Below are positions 17,262-25,060 of a stretch of DNA of 64,000 nucleotides, in pieces. The DNA is from JAVKFY01 sp040223615 (GTDB lineage Bacteria; Pseudomonadota; Alphaproteobacteria; GCA-2731375), in NCBI GenBank assembly GCA_040223615.1, contig JAVKFY010000079.1, positions 34,749-98,748 of the forward strand, in the 5' to 3' direction. The number at the start of each line of letters is the position of its first letter. Within the stretch, counting starts at the first letter, position 1. The notes below the pieces were generated by a model. That model saw nothing but the letters and a program-made list of their open reading frames with translations, ran no database searches and was not told the DNA's origin. The position numbers were made by a program, and so were the translations under genes.

Positions 17262-18548
17262 CTACCCCAGCATCGGGTCGAAGCCCCAGGTGAACAGCGG
17301 GCGGCCGCCGTCCGGGCCGATGGCGACGATTTCCTCCAGCCACGACCGTTCGCGCTCGCCGCCGGGGTAGAGCAGGTGCAACGGTACCACCATGCCGTCC
17401 TCCAGCGCCCAGTCGCCGTTCGGGGAGCCGTCGGCCAGGGTCTGTTCCAGGTCCATGTGCGACAGCCCCAGGCCGTGGAAGAACACCACCGCCTGGGTCG
17501 CATCCGGCACCCCGGCCTTGGCATAGGCGGCGCGCGCCGCGGCTTGCAGCTCGCTGACCCGCGCGCCGGGCTTCATCGCCGCCAGCAGGGTCTCGGTGGC
17601 CGCCGCGGTGGCCTTGGCGTTGCGCTTGCCGGCGGCCGTCATCTCGCCGCCGACCACCCAGGTCTTGCCGCCGTCCCAGCAATACAGGTCGAGCGAGCCG
17701 TGGCAGTCGAACATCACGTGCGTGCCCGGCGCGATCGCCTCGTCCTCCAGCCCGGTGGCCAGCATCAGGGCCGGGTCCTCGCCGCGCGGATGGCCCCAGA
17801 CCGAGCCGCCCGGGTCGTGCACGAAACCGCCGAGCTCGGCCACCGCGACCGTGTAGCGGTGCGACAGGTCGCGCCAGCTCCCGCCCGATTCCCACTCGGC
17901 GACGACCTTCTCGATGGCCTGCTGGTTCAGCACCGAGGCGCGCTCCAGCAGCGCCATTTCCGGCGCCGTCTTCACCGCCCGCGCGAACATCAGCGCGTCG
18001 TAGGCGTCGGCCACCTGCATCCCGTCGACGCCGAGCCGCAGGCCCATCGCCATGTCGTCGAAGCCGACCCGGCCGTTGGCGAGCCCGAGATCGCGCAGCG
18101 CGGCGGTCAGGCTGGAGCGCATGTCGAAGGCGTATTTCTCGCGCGCCGCCCCGAGCCATGCCGGCTGTTCCCCGACCGGAATGAACCGGTCGAGGTCGGC
18201 GCGGCCGGCCGGCAGGTCCAGCGGCATCATCACCGCGCGGAACGGCCGGATGTCCTCGACCCAGGTCGGCTGGCGCAGGAAGCTCGCCAGGTAGTATTCG
18301 GCGATCACCAGCACCGGGCGGTCCGGCGCATGCCGCGACAGCACCACGGCATAGGGGCGCGGCTCGTCGGCCTTGTGCGCGATGCCGTTGAAGCTGGTGA
18401 GGTAGAAGATATTTAACGCCGACGAGGCGACGATGCCGTCCAGTCCGCGTGCCTCCATCGCATGCCAGAGCCGGTCCAGGTTGGCCAGGCAGGGCGGCAG
18501 GGCGGTGCGCGCGAAACGCGGGCCGCCGCTTGATGTGGTTGCGCTCAT
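17262..18548 (-). CDS. M24 family metallopeptidase (creatinase / Xaa-Pro peptidase-like)
   Basis: A 428-residue pita-bread-fold protein with a creatinase-type N-terminal domain (residues 20-165) and an M24 C-terminal domain. Candidate metal ligands remain: the two aspartates in FDCHGSLDLYCWDGGK, the histidine in FFHGLGLSHMD, and glutamates in the C-terminal RSWLEEIVAIG. Members cleave X-Pro peptides or hydrolyse creatine-like amidines. The absence of a dipeptide-enzyme signature and the pairing with a TauD-like gene favour a small-molecule hydrolase, but this is inference. It is divergent from the membrane-protein gene at 18611. Confidence 0.88.
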   Translation of the reverse strand: MSATTSSGGPRFARTALPPCLANLDRLWHAMEARGLDGIVASSALNIFYLTSFNGIAHKADEPRPYAVVLSRHAPDRPVLVIAEYYLASFLRQPTWVEDIRPFRAVMMPLDLPAGRADLDRFIPVGEQPAWLGAAREKYAFDMRSSLTAALRDLGLANGRVGFDDMAMGLRLGVDGMQVADAYDALMFARAVKTAPEMALLERASVLNQQAIEKVVAEWESGGSWRDLSHRYTVAVAELGGFVHDPGGSVWGHPRGEDPALMLATGLEDEAIAPGTHVMFDCHGSLDLYCWDGGKTWVVGGEMTAAGKRNAKATAAATETLLAAMKPGARVSELQAAARAAYAKAGVPDATQAVVFFHGLGLSHMDLEQTLADGSPNGDWALEDGMVVPLHLLYPGGERERSWLEEIVAIGPDGGRPLFTWGFDPMLG

Positions 18549-18610
18549 ATGGTGGTCTCCCGTGGCCGCTTGCGGACTATCGTAGGCGCCGGCGGTTTCC
18601 CAAGTCGATT

Positions 18611-19195
18611 GTGAGCAACGTGCCCGACCGTGCCGAAATCGAGTCCTCGCTGTATGGCGCCTGGCGACTGGCCCGGCTCGACGCCGGCGGCCTGGCCTAT
18701 TTGAACCTGACCGTCGACGGTTTCTGGCGCTCGTTCTCCGTCATTCTGCCGTTGCTGCCGTTGCAACTGCTGCTGGCGTGGCTGGTGGCCGACCCGGACG
18801 CGGTGGCGGCGCTGGGCGCCGGCGGCTGGGTGCTGATCCGTGCCTTCCTGTCGATCTTCGCCTGGCTGTTCTTCCTGGGCACGATGGCGCCGTTGTCGCG
18901 CACGCTGGGCCTGTCGGACAACTACTCGACCTACGTCATCGCCTGGAACTGGGCCTCGGCGGTGCAGATGGGCCTGCTGCTGCCGATCGGTCTGCTGTTC
19001 GGGCTGGGGCTGCTGTCGCCGCAGCTGGGCGGCCTGCTGCTGCTCGGCGTCTGGCTGGCGATTGTCGCCTACGACTACGTCATCGCCCGCCTTGCGCTCG
19101 GCGCCGACCGGATCACGGCGGCCGGCGTGGTGATCTACTCGGTGGTCCTGGAACTGGTCATCGAGTCCGCCGCCGAGGCCCTTGTGCCGCTGTAG
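18611..19195 (+). CDS. Hypothetical multi-pass membrane protein (YIP1-like)
   Basis: A protein of about 194 residues with four to five hydrophobic helices and an N-terminal soluble segment (DRAEIESSLYGAWRLARLDAGGLAYLNLTVDGFWRSF). It resembles the small YIP1-type membrane proteins seen in alphaproteobacteria, but no function is known. The GTG at 18611 is preferred: longer in-frame versions would overlap the start of the divergent M24 gene and begin with an arginine-rich, non-membrane stretch. No strong ribosome site is visible. It is convergent with the LysE-family gene, 13 bases away. Confidence 0.75.
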   Translation: MSNVPDRAEIESSLYGAWRLARLDAGGLAYLNLTVDGFWRSFSVILPLLPLQLLLAWLVADPDAVAALGAGGWVLIRAFLSIFAWLFFLGTMAPLSRTLGLSDNYSTYVIAWNWASAVQMGLLLPIGLLFGLGLLSPQLGGLLLLGVWLAIVAYDYVIARLALGADRITAAGVVIYSVVLELVIESAAEALVPL

Positions 19196-19208
19196 GCCGC
19201 TCGCTGGG

Positions 19209-19847
19209 TCAGGTCTTGGCTGTGATCAGCCGGTAGCTCGCGAAGCAGAAGAACACGCCCAGCGCCCCATCGATCCAGCGCCGCAGCCGCCGGTAGCCAG
19301 CGATCATCGGCGAGGTCGAGAAAATCATCGCATACACCAGGTGTGCCGCCGTGTTCGCGACCACCGTGCCGCCGGTCACCACCGCGCCGACCCACAATGG
19401 CGCGTTGGCATCGAGTGCCAGCGACATGCCGGCGATCCAGGTGAACGCCGCCTTCGGGTTGGTCATCTGGATCAGCAGGCCGCGCCGATACAGAGCCACG
19501 TGCCCCTCCAGTTGACCGGCCGACGGCAGCGCCGACTGATCGGGCGTCGCCGCGGAGCGGAACGCCCGGTAGGCCAGCCACAGGAGATACAGCGCGCCGG
19601 CGATCTTGATCACCGTGATGACCGACGCGTATAGCGCCAGGATCGCGGCGAGGCCGAACATGGTGAGCAACCCCCACAGCAACGACCCGCTGGAGACGCC
19701 GAGCGCCAGTGCCTGTCCGGCCCGCCGTCCGTTGCTCATCGACGTGCCCATGATCGAGAGGATGTTCGGTCCCGGGCTGATCAGCCCCAAGGCGAAGAAG
19801 CTGTAGGCCAGCAGAATGCCCGGAAGATAGTGCTCGAATTGGTCCAT
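19209..19847 (-). CDS. LysE/RhtB family amino-acid exporter
   Basis: A 212-residue inner-membrane protein with the LysE/RhtB pattern: FFALGLISPGPNILSIMGTSMSNGRRAG at the N-terminus (the PGPN motif) and six predicted helices, with FLIQMTNPKAAFTWIAG-like text near residue 125. It probably exports an amino acid or related compound; the substrate is unknown. ATG at 19847 has GGGACG close upstream; an ATG 15 bases earlier is an alternative. It lies 20 bases downstream of truA on the same strand, so it may be the last gene of the def-fmt-truA transcript. Confidence 0.88.
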   Translation of the reverse strand: MDQFEHYLPGILLAYSFFALGLISPGPNILSIMGTSMSNGRRAGQALALGVSSGSLLWGLLTMFGLAAILALYASVITVIKIAGALYLLWLAYRAFRSAATPDQSALPSAGQLEGHVALYRRGLLIQMTNPKAAFTWIAGMSLALDANAPLWVGAVVTGGTVVANTAAHLVYAMIFSTSPMIAGYRRLRRWIDGALGVFFCFASYRLITAKT

Positions 19848-19867
19848 TGTCGTCCCGCCCATCGCGT

Positions 19868-20617
19868 TTAGTCGGTGCCACCATAGTCCACCCGCGCCAG
19901 GTACAGCCCGTCCGGCGGCGCCACCGGGCCGCAGCGGCTCCGGTCGCGTGCCACCAGCGCCTCCCGGGCGGTCGCGACCGGCCAGGCGCCCTCGCCGATC
20001 TTCTTCAGCGTGCCGACCAGCGAACGCACCTGGCTGTGCAGGAACGAGCGCGCCGAGGCCTGGATCACCACTTCCTCGACCGCGCGGTGCACGCTCAGCC
20101 GGCTCAGCGTCTTCACCGGCGACTTCGCCTGGCATTCGGCGGCGCGGAAGGTCGTGAAGTCGTGCCGGCCGACCAGCGCCTGCGCCGCCAGGTCCATCGC
20201 GTCGGCATCCAGCGGCACCGCGACCTGCCAGACGTGTCCGGCATCGATCGACGCCGGTGCCCGCCGGTTCAAGATCCGATAGACGTAGTGCCGTGACGTC
20301 GCGTTGAAGCGGGCGTGAAAATCGTCGCTGACCTGCGCTGCCGCGAGCACCGCCACCGAGACGCCGCGCAGGTGCGCGTTCAGCGCGTCGCGCACCGTGT
20401 CGTCGGGATAGGTCTTCGGCAGGTCGACATGCGCGACCTGGCCGAGCGCGTGCACCCCGGCATCGGTGCGCCCTGCGCCGGTGACCGTGCAGGCCTCGCC
20501 GCACAGCGCTTCGACGGCCGTCTCCAGCGCGCCCTGCACAGATGGGCCATTGTCCTGGCGCTGCCAGCCGACCAGGCCGCGGCCGTCATATTCCACGGTG
20601 AGGCGATAGCGCGGCAT
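19868..20617 (-). CDS. truA: tRNA pseudouridine(38-40) synthase TruA
   Basis: A 249-residue pseudouridine synthase. The catalytic aspartate sits in GAGRTDAGVHALGQ (near residue 50), with other family blocks YDGRGLVGWQRQ and FHARFNATSRHYVYRI. It modifies U38-U40 of the anticodon arm. The ATG overlaps the fmt stop by one base (TGATG), so the order def-fmt-truA is a tight operon, as in many alphaproteobacteria. An in-frame ATG 27 bases upstream is less likely. Confidence 0.97.
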   Translation of the reverse strand: MPRYRLTVEYDGRGLVGWQRQDNGPSVQGALETAVEALCGEACTVTGAGRTDAGVHALGQVAHVDLPKTYPDDTVRDALNAHLRGVSVAVLAAAQVSDDFHARFNATSRHYVYRILNRRAPASIDAGHVWQVAVPLDADAMDLAAQALVGRHDFTTFRAAECQAKSPVKTLSRLSVHRAVEEVVIQASARSFLHSQVRSLVGTLKKIGEGAWPVATAREALVARDRSRCGPVAPPDGLYLARVDYGGTD

Positions 20618-21531
20618 CAGGCGAGACGTTCGCCCACCGGCCACGCGAAGCCGCGTCGAAACATGTCCGCGTCGAGTGCCCCCTTGCCGGCGCGTTGCAG
20701 CCGTAGCAGGCGCAGCGCGCCGTCACCGCAGGCGACGGTCGGCGCGTCGTCGAGCACGATGCCAGGTTCGCCCTCGCCTTCGGCCGGCGCGGCCAGCAGC
20801 AGCTTGATGCGCTCGCCGGCCACCTCGAACCAGGCGCCGGGGAACGGCGACAGACCGCGCACCAGCCGGTCCAGGTCGCTCGCCGAGCGCGTCCAGTCGA
20901 GCCGCGCCTCGGCCTTGTCGATCTTGGCGGCGTAGGTCGCGCCCTTGGCCGGCTGCGGTGTCGGGGTCAGCGAACCGTCGGCGAGTCCGGCCAGCGCCGC
21001 GACCATCAGCGGCCCGCCGATCGCCGCCAGCTTGTCGTGCAGGTCGCCGGCGGTGGTCGCCGGCCCGATCGGGACCCGTTCGGCGAGCAGCATCGCCCCG
21101 GTATCCAGCCCTTCGTCCATCGCCATGATGGTGATGCCGGTCTCCGCGTCGCCAGCCATGATCGCACGCTGGATCGGCGCCGCCCCGCGCCAGCGCGGCA
21201 GCAGCGAGGCGTGCACGTTGAAGCAGCCCAGCCTTGGTGCGTCCAGCACCGCCGCCGGCAGGATCAGCCCGTAGGCCGCAACCACGCCGGCATCGGCGCC
21301 CAGTGCCGCCAGGTCCTCTTGCGCCTTGGGTTTCCTGAGCGAAGTCGGCGTGCGCACGTCGAGCCGTTGCGCCTCGGCCCAGGCGTGCACCGGCGAGGGC
21401 CGCAGCTTCGCGCCGCGCCCGGCCTTGCGCGGCGGCTGCGAGTACACCGCCGCCACCTCATGCCCGGCCGCCAGCAGCGCCGCCAGCGTCGGCACCGCGA
21501 ACTCCGGCGTTCCCATGAAGATCAGGCGCAT
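20617..21531 (-). CDS. fmt: Methionyl-tRNA formyltransferase
   Basis: A 304-residue enzyme. The formyl-transferase core has FMGTPEFAVPTLAAL at the N-terminus, HASLLPRWRGAAPIQRAI (catalytic Asn/His region near residue 108) and a C-terminal OB-like domain. It formylates Met-tRNAi with 10-formyl-THF. Downstream of def by 20 bases and overlapping truA by one base, it forms the usual formylation/deformylation operon. Length and motifs are normal. Confidence 0.97.
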   Translation of the reverse strand: MRLIFMGTPEFAVPTLAALLAAGHEVAAVYSQPPRKAGRGAKLRPSPVHAWAEAQRLDVRTPTSLRKPKAQEDLAALGADAGVVAAYGLILPAAVLDAPRLGCFNVHASLLPRWRGAAPIQRAIMAGDAETGITIMAMDEGLDTGAMLLAERVPIGPATTAGDLHDKLAAIGGPLMVAALAGLADGSLTPTPQPAKGATYAAKIDKAEARLDWTRSASDLDRLVRGLSPFPGAWFEVAGERIKLLLAAPAEGEGEPGIVLDDAPTVACGDGALRLLRLQRAGKGALDADMFRRGFAWPVGERLA

Positions 21532-21551
21532 CGGCCGGGCGCCGGCGCCGG

Positions 21552-22070
21552 TCAGGCGCTGGCCTTCTGTTTGCGGGCCTTGATCAGCTTGCGCAGGATG
21601 ATGTTGCGCTTCACGGCGGAGAGGTGGTCGACGAACAGGATGCCTTCGAGGTGGTCCATCTCGTGCTGGATGCAGCGGCCGAGCAGGCCGTCGGCGGTGA
21701 GTTCCTGGCGCTTGCCGTCGCGGTCCATGTAGCGGACGGTCACCGCGGCCGGCCGCTCGATCTCGGTGAACTGTTCCGGCAGTGACAGGCAGCCCTCGTT
21801 GAACGTCGCCATCTCGTCCGACAGCACCACGATTTCCGGGTTCATCAGATAGAGCGGGTTCGGATCCTCGTCCTCGCCATGCACGTCGATGACGATGGCG
21901 CGCTTGGCGACGCCGACCTGGATCGCCGACAGGCCGATGCCCGGAGCGTCGTACATGGTCTCCAGCATGTCGTCGAGCAGCCGGCGCAGCCCGTCGTCGA
22001 ACTCCACCACGGGCTTCGACTTCACTTTCAGGCGCGGGTCCGGCGCGTCGATGATCGGCAGCAGGGCCAT
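21552..22070 (-). CDS. def: Peptide deformylase
   Basis: A 172-residue metalloenzyme with all three deformylase motifs: GIGLSAIQVG (motif 1), EGCLSLPE (motif 2, metal Cys) and QHEMDHLEG (motif 3, two metal His and catalytic Glu). It removes the N-formyl group from nascent chains. First gene of the def-fmt-truA operon; its promoter must lie in the 129-base region shared with the divergent rmuC gene. In motif 1 the usual AAxQ is SAIQ, within family variation. Confidence 0.97.
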   Translation of the reverse strand: MALLPIIDAPDPRLKVKSKPVVEFDDGLRRLLDDMLETMYDAPGIGLSAIQVGVAKRAIVIDVHGEDEDPNPLYLMNPEIVVLSDEMATFNEGCLSLPEQFTEIERPAAVTVRYMDRDGKRQELTADGLLGRCIQHEMDHLEGILFVDHLSAVKRNIILRKLIKARKQKASA

Positions 22071-22199
22071 GTTTTCTCTCTGGGGCCGTCCGGTTGGCGA
22101 AGGCCTCTACCTAGTATCGGCCCACAATGCCGTCAAGCGGCGGGCGAATCTGTTAGAATAACGCGAAATGTTCCCGCTTCGTGCCTGGAGGGTTCAGTA

Positions 22200-23318
22200 T
22201 TGGACGAGCAACTGCTTATAATACTTGGGGCGCTGCTGTTGCTTGCGGCGACTGTCGGATTGTGGCTGTGGCGGGCGGAAGCGGCGCGCCGGGCCGACGC
22301 GGCCCGTACATCCGAGCTGCATACCCTGGCGCGCGAACTCGCCCAGGCGCAGGCGGCTTCGGCTGGCCGGCTCGACCAGATGGCCGCTGCCAGCGCCGCC
22401 GAGTTGGCCGAAGTGCGCCGTGCGGTGCAGGAGCGGTTGGACGTCGTTTCCAAGCAGATGGGCGAGAGCCTTACCCAGTCGTCGACCCGCACGGCGCAGT
22501 CGCTGGGCGAGATCACCAAGCACCTGACGGTGATCGACCAGGCGCAGCAGAACATCAAAGAACTCTCCGGCCAGGTCGTCGGCCTGCAGAATATCCTCGA
22601 CAACAAGCAGGCGCGCGGCGCCTTCGGCGAGCTTCAGCTCAACGACCTGGTGGCCGCGATCCTGCCGCCGCACGCCTTCGAGATGCAGGCCGGGCTCGGC
22701 AACAACCGCCGCGTCGACTGCCTAATCAAGCTGGCCAACCCGCCGGGGCCGATCTGCATCGACGCGAAGTTCCCGCTGGAGGCCTACCACGCGTTGCGCG
22801 CCGCCGAGACCGAGTTGGAGGCCAAGCAGGCCCAGGCCGGGTTCCGCCAGGCGATCCAGAAACATGTCGCCGACATCGCCGAGCGTTACATCCTGCCGGG
22901 CGAGACCGCCGATTCCGCGCTGATGTTCCTGCCCTCCGAAGCGGTCTACGCCGAATTGCACGCCAATTTCCCCGACGCGGTGGAGCGGTCCTACCGGGCC
23001 AAGGTGTGGATCGTCTCGCCGACCACGCTGATGGCATTGCTGAATACCGTCCGCGCGGTGCTGAAGGATGCCCGCATGCGCGAGCAGGCCGACCTGATCC
23101 AGCACGAGGTGCAGAAGATGCTGGCGGACGTGCAACGGCTGGAGAAGCGCGTCGACAACTTGCAGACGCACTTCGACCAGGCCGAGAAGGACGTCAAGCA
23201 GATCGGCATTACCACCGACAAGATCCTCAAGCGAGCCAGGCAGATCGAGAATGTCGAGCTCGCCGACGAACCGCTCGACCTCGCCCCGGAGCCGGTGGCG
23301 GCGACGCCGGCGGAGTAG
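22200..23318 (+). CDS. rmuC: DNA recombination protein RmuC, with TTG start
   Basis: A 372-residue RmuC-family protein: an N-terminal membrane anchor (residues 4-24), a long coiled coil (25-115) and the conserved nuclease-like domain with LQLNDLVAAILPPHAFE, VDCLIKLANPPGPICIDAKFPLEAY and SPTTLMALLNTV. RmuC limits inversions at repeats in Escherichia coli. TTG at 22200 is chosen since GGAGG lies about eight bases before it and the product starts directly with the membrane helix; longer in-frame versions run through the divergent def gene. The C-terminus ends in an Ala/Pro tail. Confidence 0.9.
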   Translation: MDEQLLIILGALLLLAATVGLWLWRAEAARRADAARTSELHTLARELAQAQAASAGRLDQMAAASAAELAEVRRAVQERLDVVSKQMGESLTQSSTRTAQSLGEITKHLTVIDQAQQNIKELSGQVVGLQNILDNKQARGAFGELQLNDLVAAILPPHAFEMQAGLGNNRRVDCLIKLANPPGPICIDAKFPLEAYHALRAAETELEAKQAQAGFRQAIQKHVADIAERYILPGETADSALMFLPSEAVYAELHANFPDAVERSYRAKVWIVSPTTLMALLNTVRAVLKDARMREQADLIQHEVQKMLADVQRLEKRVDNLQTHFDQAEKDVKQIGITTDKILKRARQIENVELADEPLDLAPEPVAATPAE

Positions 23319-23678
23319 CGCGCGGCGGCGCGGCGCTCAGCAACGCCCGAGTCGGTGCCGGCGCAGCCGAAAAATCGCCGTGACTCTTTCTTGCCACAAC
23401 CCGCCGGCCGTTCGCCACGGCTGTCGCCGGCCCGTCGCCGGTGCCCGGTCGCCATGCCTAAGCAATTGATAAGATTCGCGAATCCGACGACCGGAGGGCT
23501 TTATACGAGGGCCGGACTCCGCTGGATCACCGGAGATCGATAAAATACCCGGAAAAATTGCACATATATCGATTCGATATATTGAAGATAACAATAACTA
23601 TCCCGATCTTCAGGGTGCCACAGCGAGGGTGTGGCGGACGAGATTTTAGGGAGCCGGGCAGATCGCTCGGAAAGTTGG
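23319..23678. other. 360-base gap without a supported gene; AT-rich second half
   Basis: The first 180 bases are GC-rich and contain nothing I can name. From about 23530 the sequence becomes AT-rich and contains a perfect palindrome (23564-23582) and a possible weak promoter (TTGCAC 23558-23563, TATTGA 23580-23585) for the small gene at 23679. It is the most AT-rich native stretch in the window. Confidence 0.5.
23564..23582. promoter_or_regulatory. Perfect 19-bp AT-rich palindrome, possible operator
   Basis: ATATATCGA (23564-23572) and TCGATATAT (23574-23582) form a perfect inverted repeat around one T. It lies about 100 bases before the small exported-protein gene and fills the spacer of a candidate promoter (TTGCAC and TATTGA). 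Such symmetry suggests a dimeric regulator; which one is unknown. Confidence 0.5.
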
Positions 23679-23912
23679 ATGAACGAGATCGCTAGGAACC
23701 GGATCGCTGGACTGACCTTCTGGGTTGTCGTGTGGTTCATGGGTCTCGCCGGCCTGGCACTGGCTTCGGTGCCCGCCGACAGCAACTGCCACAGTTCCGA
23801 GGCGGCCGCGGCGGCCTACTACAGCCCGGCCCAGACCACCTCGGTGTACCAGGATGCCGACGGCACCCACTCAGTGCTGGTCCGCTCCCTGCGCCCGGTG
23901 GTCGTGCGCTAG
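23679..23912 (+). CDS. Small exported hypothetical protein
   Basis: A 77-residue protein with a clear export signal: MNEIARNR, then a hydrophobic core with two tryptophans (LTFWVVVWFMGLAGLALAS), followed by a polar 45-residue mature part containing one cysteine (NCHSSEAA). No family was recognised. An in-frame GTG 48 bases upstream would put charged residues before the signal and is disfavoured. It is preceded by an AT-rich region with a palindrome and followed 41 bases later by a strong intrinsic terminator, which supports a real single-gene transcript. Confidence 0.55.
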   Translation: MNEIARNRIAGLTFWVVVWFMGLAGLALASVPADSNCHSSEAAAAAYYSPAQTTSVYQDADGTHSVLVRSLRPVVVR

Positions 23913-23953
23913 GTCACCTTTCGCAGCACTACGCTTCTCTTCTCTCCAAATTT

Positions 23954-23984
23954 GGGCGGTGCCTCGGCACCGCCCTTTTCTTTT
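23954..23984 (+). terminator. Intrinsic terminator, T-tract used as IS insertion site
   Basis: GGGCGGTGCC (23954-23963) pairs perfectly with GGCACCGCCC (23966-23975) and is followed by TTTTCTTTT, a textbook rho-independent terminator for the small gene at 23679. The IS element begins at the next base, and the last eight T-tract bases are duplicated on its far side. Confidence 0.9.
23977..23984. repeat. 8-bp target site duplication, left copy (TTTCTTTT)
   Basis: Identical to bases 26061-26068 on the other side of the IS1595-family element. Eight base pairs is the usual duplication for this family, so the insertion is complete and little diverged at its edges. Confidence 0.9.
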
Positions 23985-24009
23985 GGCGATGTTATACTTG
24001 CCGTACCCA
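23985..24009. repeat. Left terminal inverted repeat of the IS1595-family element
   Basis: Begins GGCGATGTTATACTTG and continues to CCGTACCCA. The reverse complement of 26036-26060 matches it in 23 of 25 positions (differences at positions 7 and 17). Confidence 0.92.
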
Positions 24010-24107
24010 AGCGGCAGGAGTAGGCTCTAATGGTGCCTAGGTCAGTGGGGCCCCTCGGCTCCCTGGCTCTGGCGGTACATCACCGTTGGAAGCCGGATAG
24101 TCTCTGG

Positions 24108-24923
24108 ATGCTCGTCACTAGTTATATCGACGTAGCGGGTAGCAGGGGGCAGCCCATGCTCGTCCTCGGCTGCTACGTCGGTAAACTGGGACAACTAAAT
24201 CACTTTGATCGCAAATGGCGGCGGATGCTGGAAAAAGCTGGCCTGACCTACTTCCATGCGATGGAAATGCATCACAGCAAGGGTGAATTCAAGGATTGGA
24301 CCCTCGACCAGAAAGAAGCTCTCATAGTGAAGATGGAGAAGCTGACCAACCACCATACATTGTTCGGGTTCACGGTTCGCCTAGACGACACCGATTTCAA
24401 AGGGCATTACCTTCCAATCAAGCGGCCAAAGAAGGTCGCTTTCGATAGTCGCTACGGAGTGAATTTCCGGTCGGCAATTTCGTTTCTACCGGCTACGGTG
24501 GAACGCGCCCTAGGCAGGACTGACTTTGAACTTCACGTGGTCGTTGAAGACGGCGACACGAATATTGGCGCGGCGCCGAAGATTTTCCACGAGATCAAGA
24601 AGGACCGCAAGTTCAAGTATGCGCCCAATCTTGGTGACATAACTATTGGTGAGAAGAAGAAGTACCCCGGACTGCAAGCCGCCGACCTAGTCGCATTTCT
24701 CGCACAACGGTACGAGCGGAAGGGCCGCGCCGACATGGTTGTTTCCCCCACGGGGGATGTGCACCAGGAACTCGGGAAAGCTAGAAAGTCGCCGATATAT
24801 CGACTCCATAGCGACAAGAAGATACTTGCCGACCTACGGGACCAAACCATTGCGGAGAAAGAGGCGCGCCGCCAGTTTTGGCGCGAGGCGCGTCGCCACC
24901 CTATTCCAGGTCAGGAGGCTTAG
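24108..24923 (+). CDS. DUF3800 domain protein, passenger of the IS element
   Basis: A 271-residue protein of the DUF3800 family. The N-terminal strand MLVTSYIDVAGSRG corresponds to the family's Y-x-D-E-S motif (glutamate position not conserved here). A middle TYFHAMEMHHSKG block and the C-terminal PGLQAADLVAFLAQRYE follow; QAAD is the other family hallmark. The function is not established. It lies wholly inside the IS, opposite to the transposase, and its last 23 bases overlap the convergent accessory gene. An in-frame ATG at 24030 has a better ribosome site (AGGAG) but would add 26 residues absent from the family; both starts remain possible. Codon use is less GC-biased than the chromosome. 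Confidence 0.85.
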   Translation: MLVTSYIDVAGSRGQPMLVLGCYVGKLGQLNHFDRKWRRMLEKAGLTYFHAMEMHHSKGEFKDWTLDQKEALIVKMEKLTNHHTLFGFTVRLDDTDFKGHYLPIKRPKKVAFDSRYGVNFRSAISFLPATVERALGRTDFELHVVVEDGDTNIGAAPKIFHEIKKDRKFKYAPNLGDITIGEKKKYPGLQAADLVAFLAQRYERKGRADMVVSPTGDVHQELGKARKSPIYRLHSDKKILADLRDQTIAEKEARRQFWREARRHPIPGQEA

Positions 24924-25059
24924 GCTTGACTGGCGGGATAACACGCCGGAGCGTGGCCTCAAAGGCATCGTCGCCCTCGTCGGCCTCAACCTCCTTGGCG
25001 GAGCGCTTGAACCGCTCGGACTGCTTGGGATCGTCTGGCGGATATTTCTTCTTCGCCAT
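24901..25059 (-). CDS. 52-residue IS accessory protein
   Basis: A short lysine- and proline-rich protein (starts MAKKKYPPDDPKQSERFKR, ends PPVKPKPPDLE) with an acidic middle (EVEADEGDDAFEATLRR). Its ATG lies one base after the transposase stop (TGA-C-ATG), so translation is very probably coupled. I recall similar small genes following transposases of this kind in other alphaproteobacteria, which supports a real gene, but no function is known. Its C-terminal codons overlap the end of the DUF3800 gene on the other strand. Confidence 0.7.
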   Translation of the reverse strand: MAKKKYPPDDPKQSERFKRSAKEVEADEGDDAFEATLRRVIPPVKPKPPDLE

Positions 25060-25060
25060 G

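Noticed and set aside
24030..24107. Upstream ATG at 24030 for the DUF3800 gene
   Set aside because: It has a better ribosome site, but the added 26 residues are not family-like and the family fold begins at the ATG at 24108. Kept only as an alternative.
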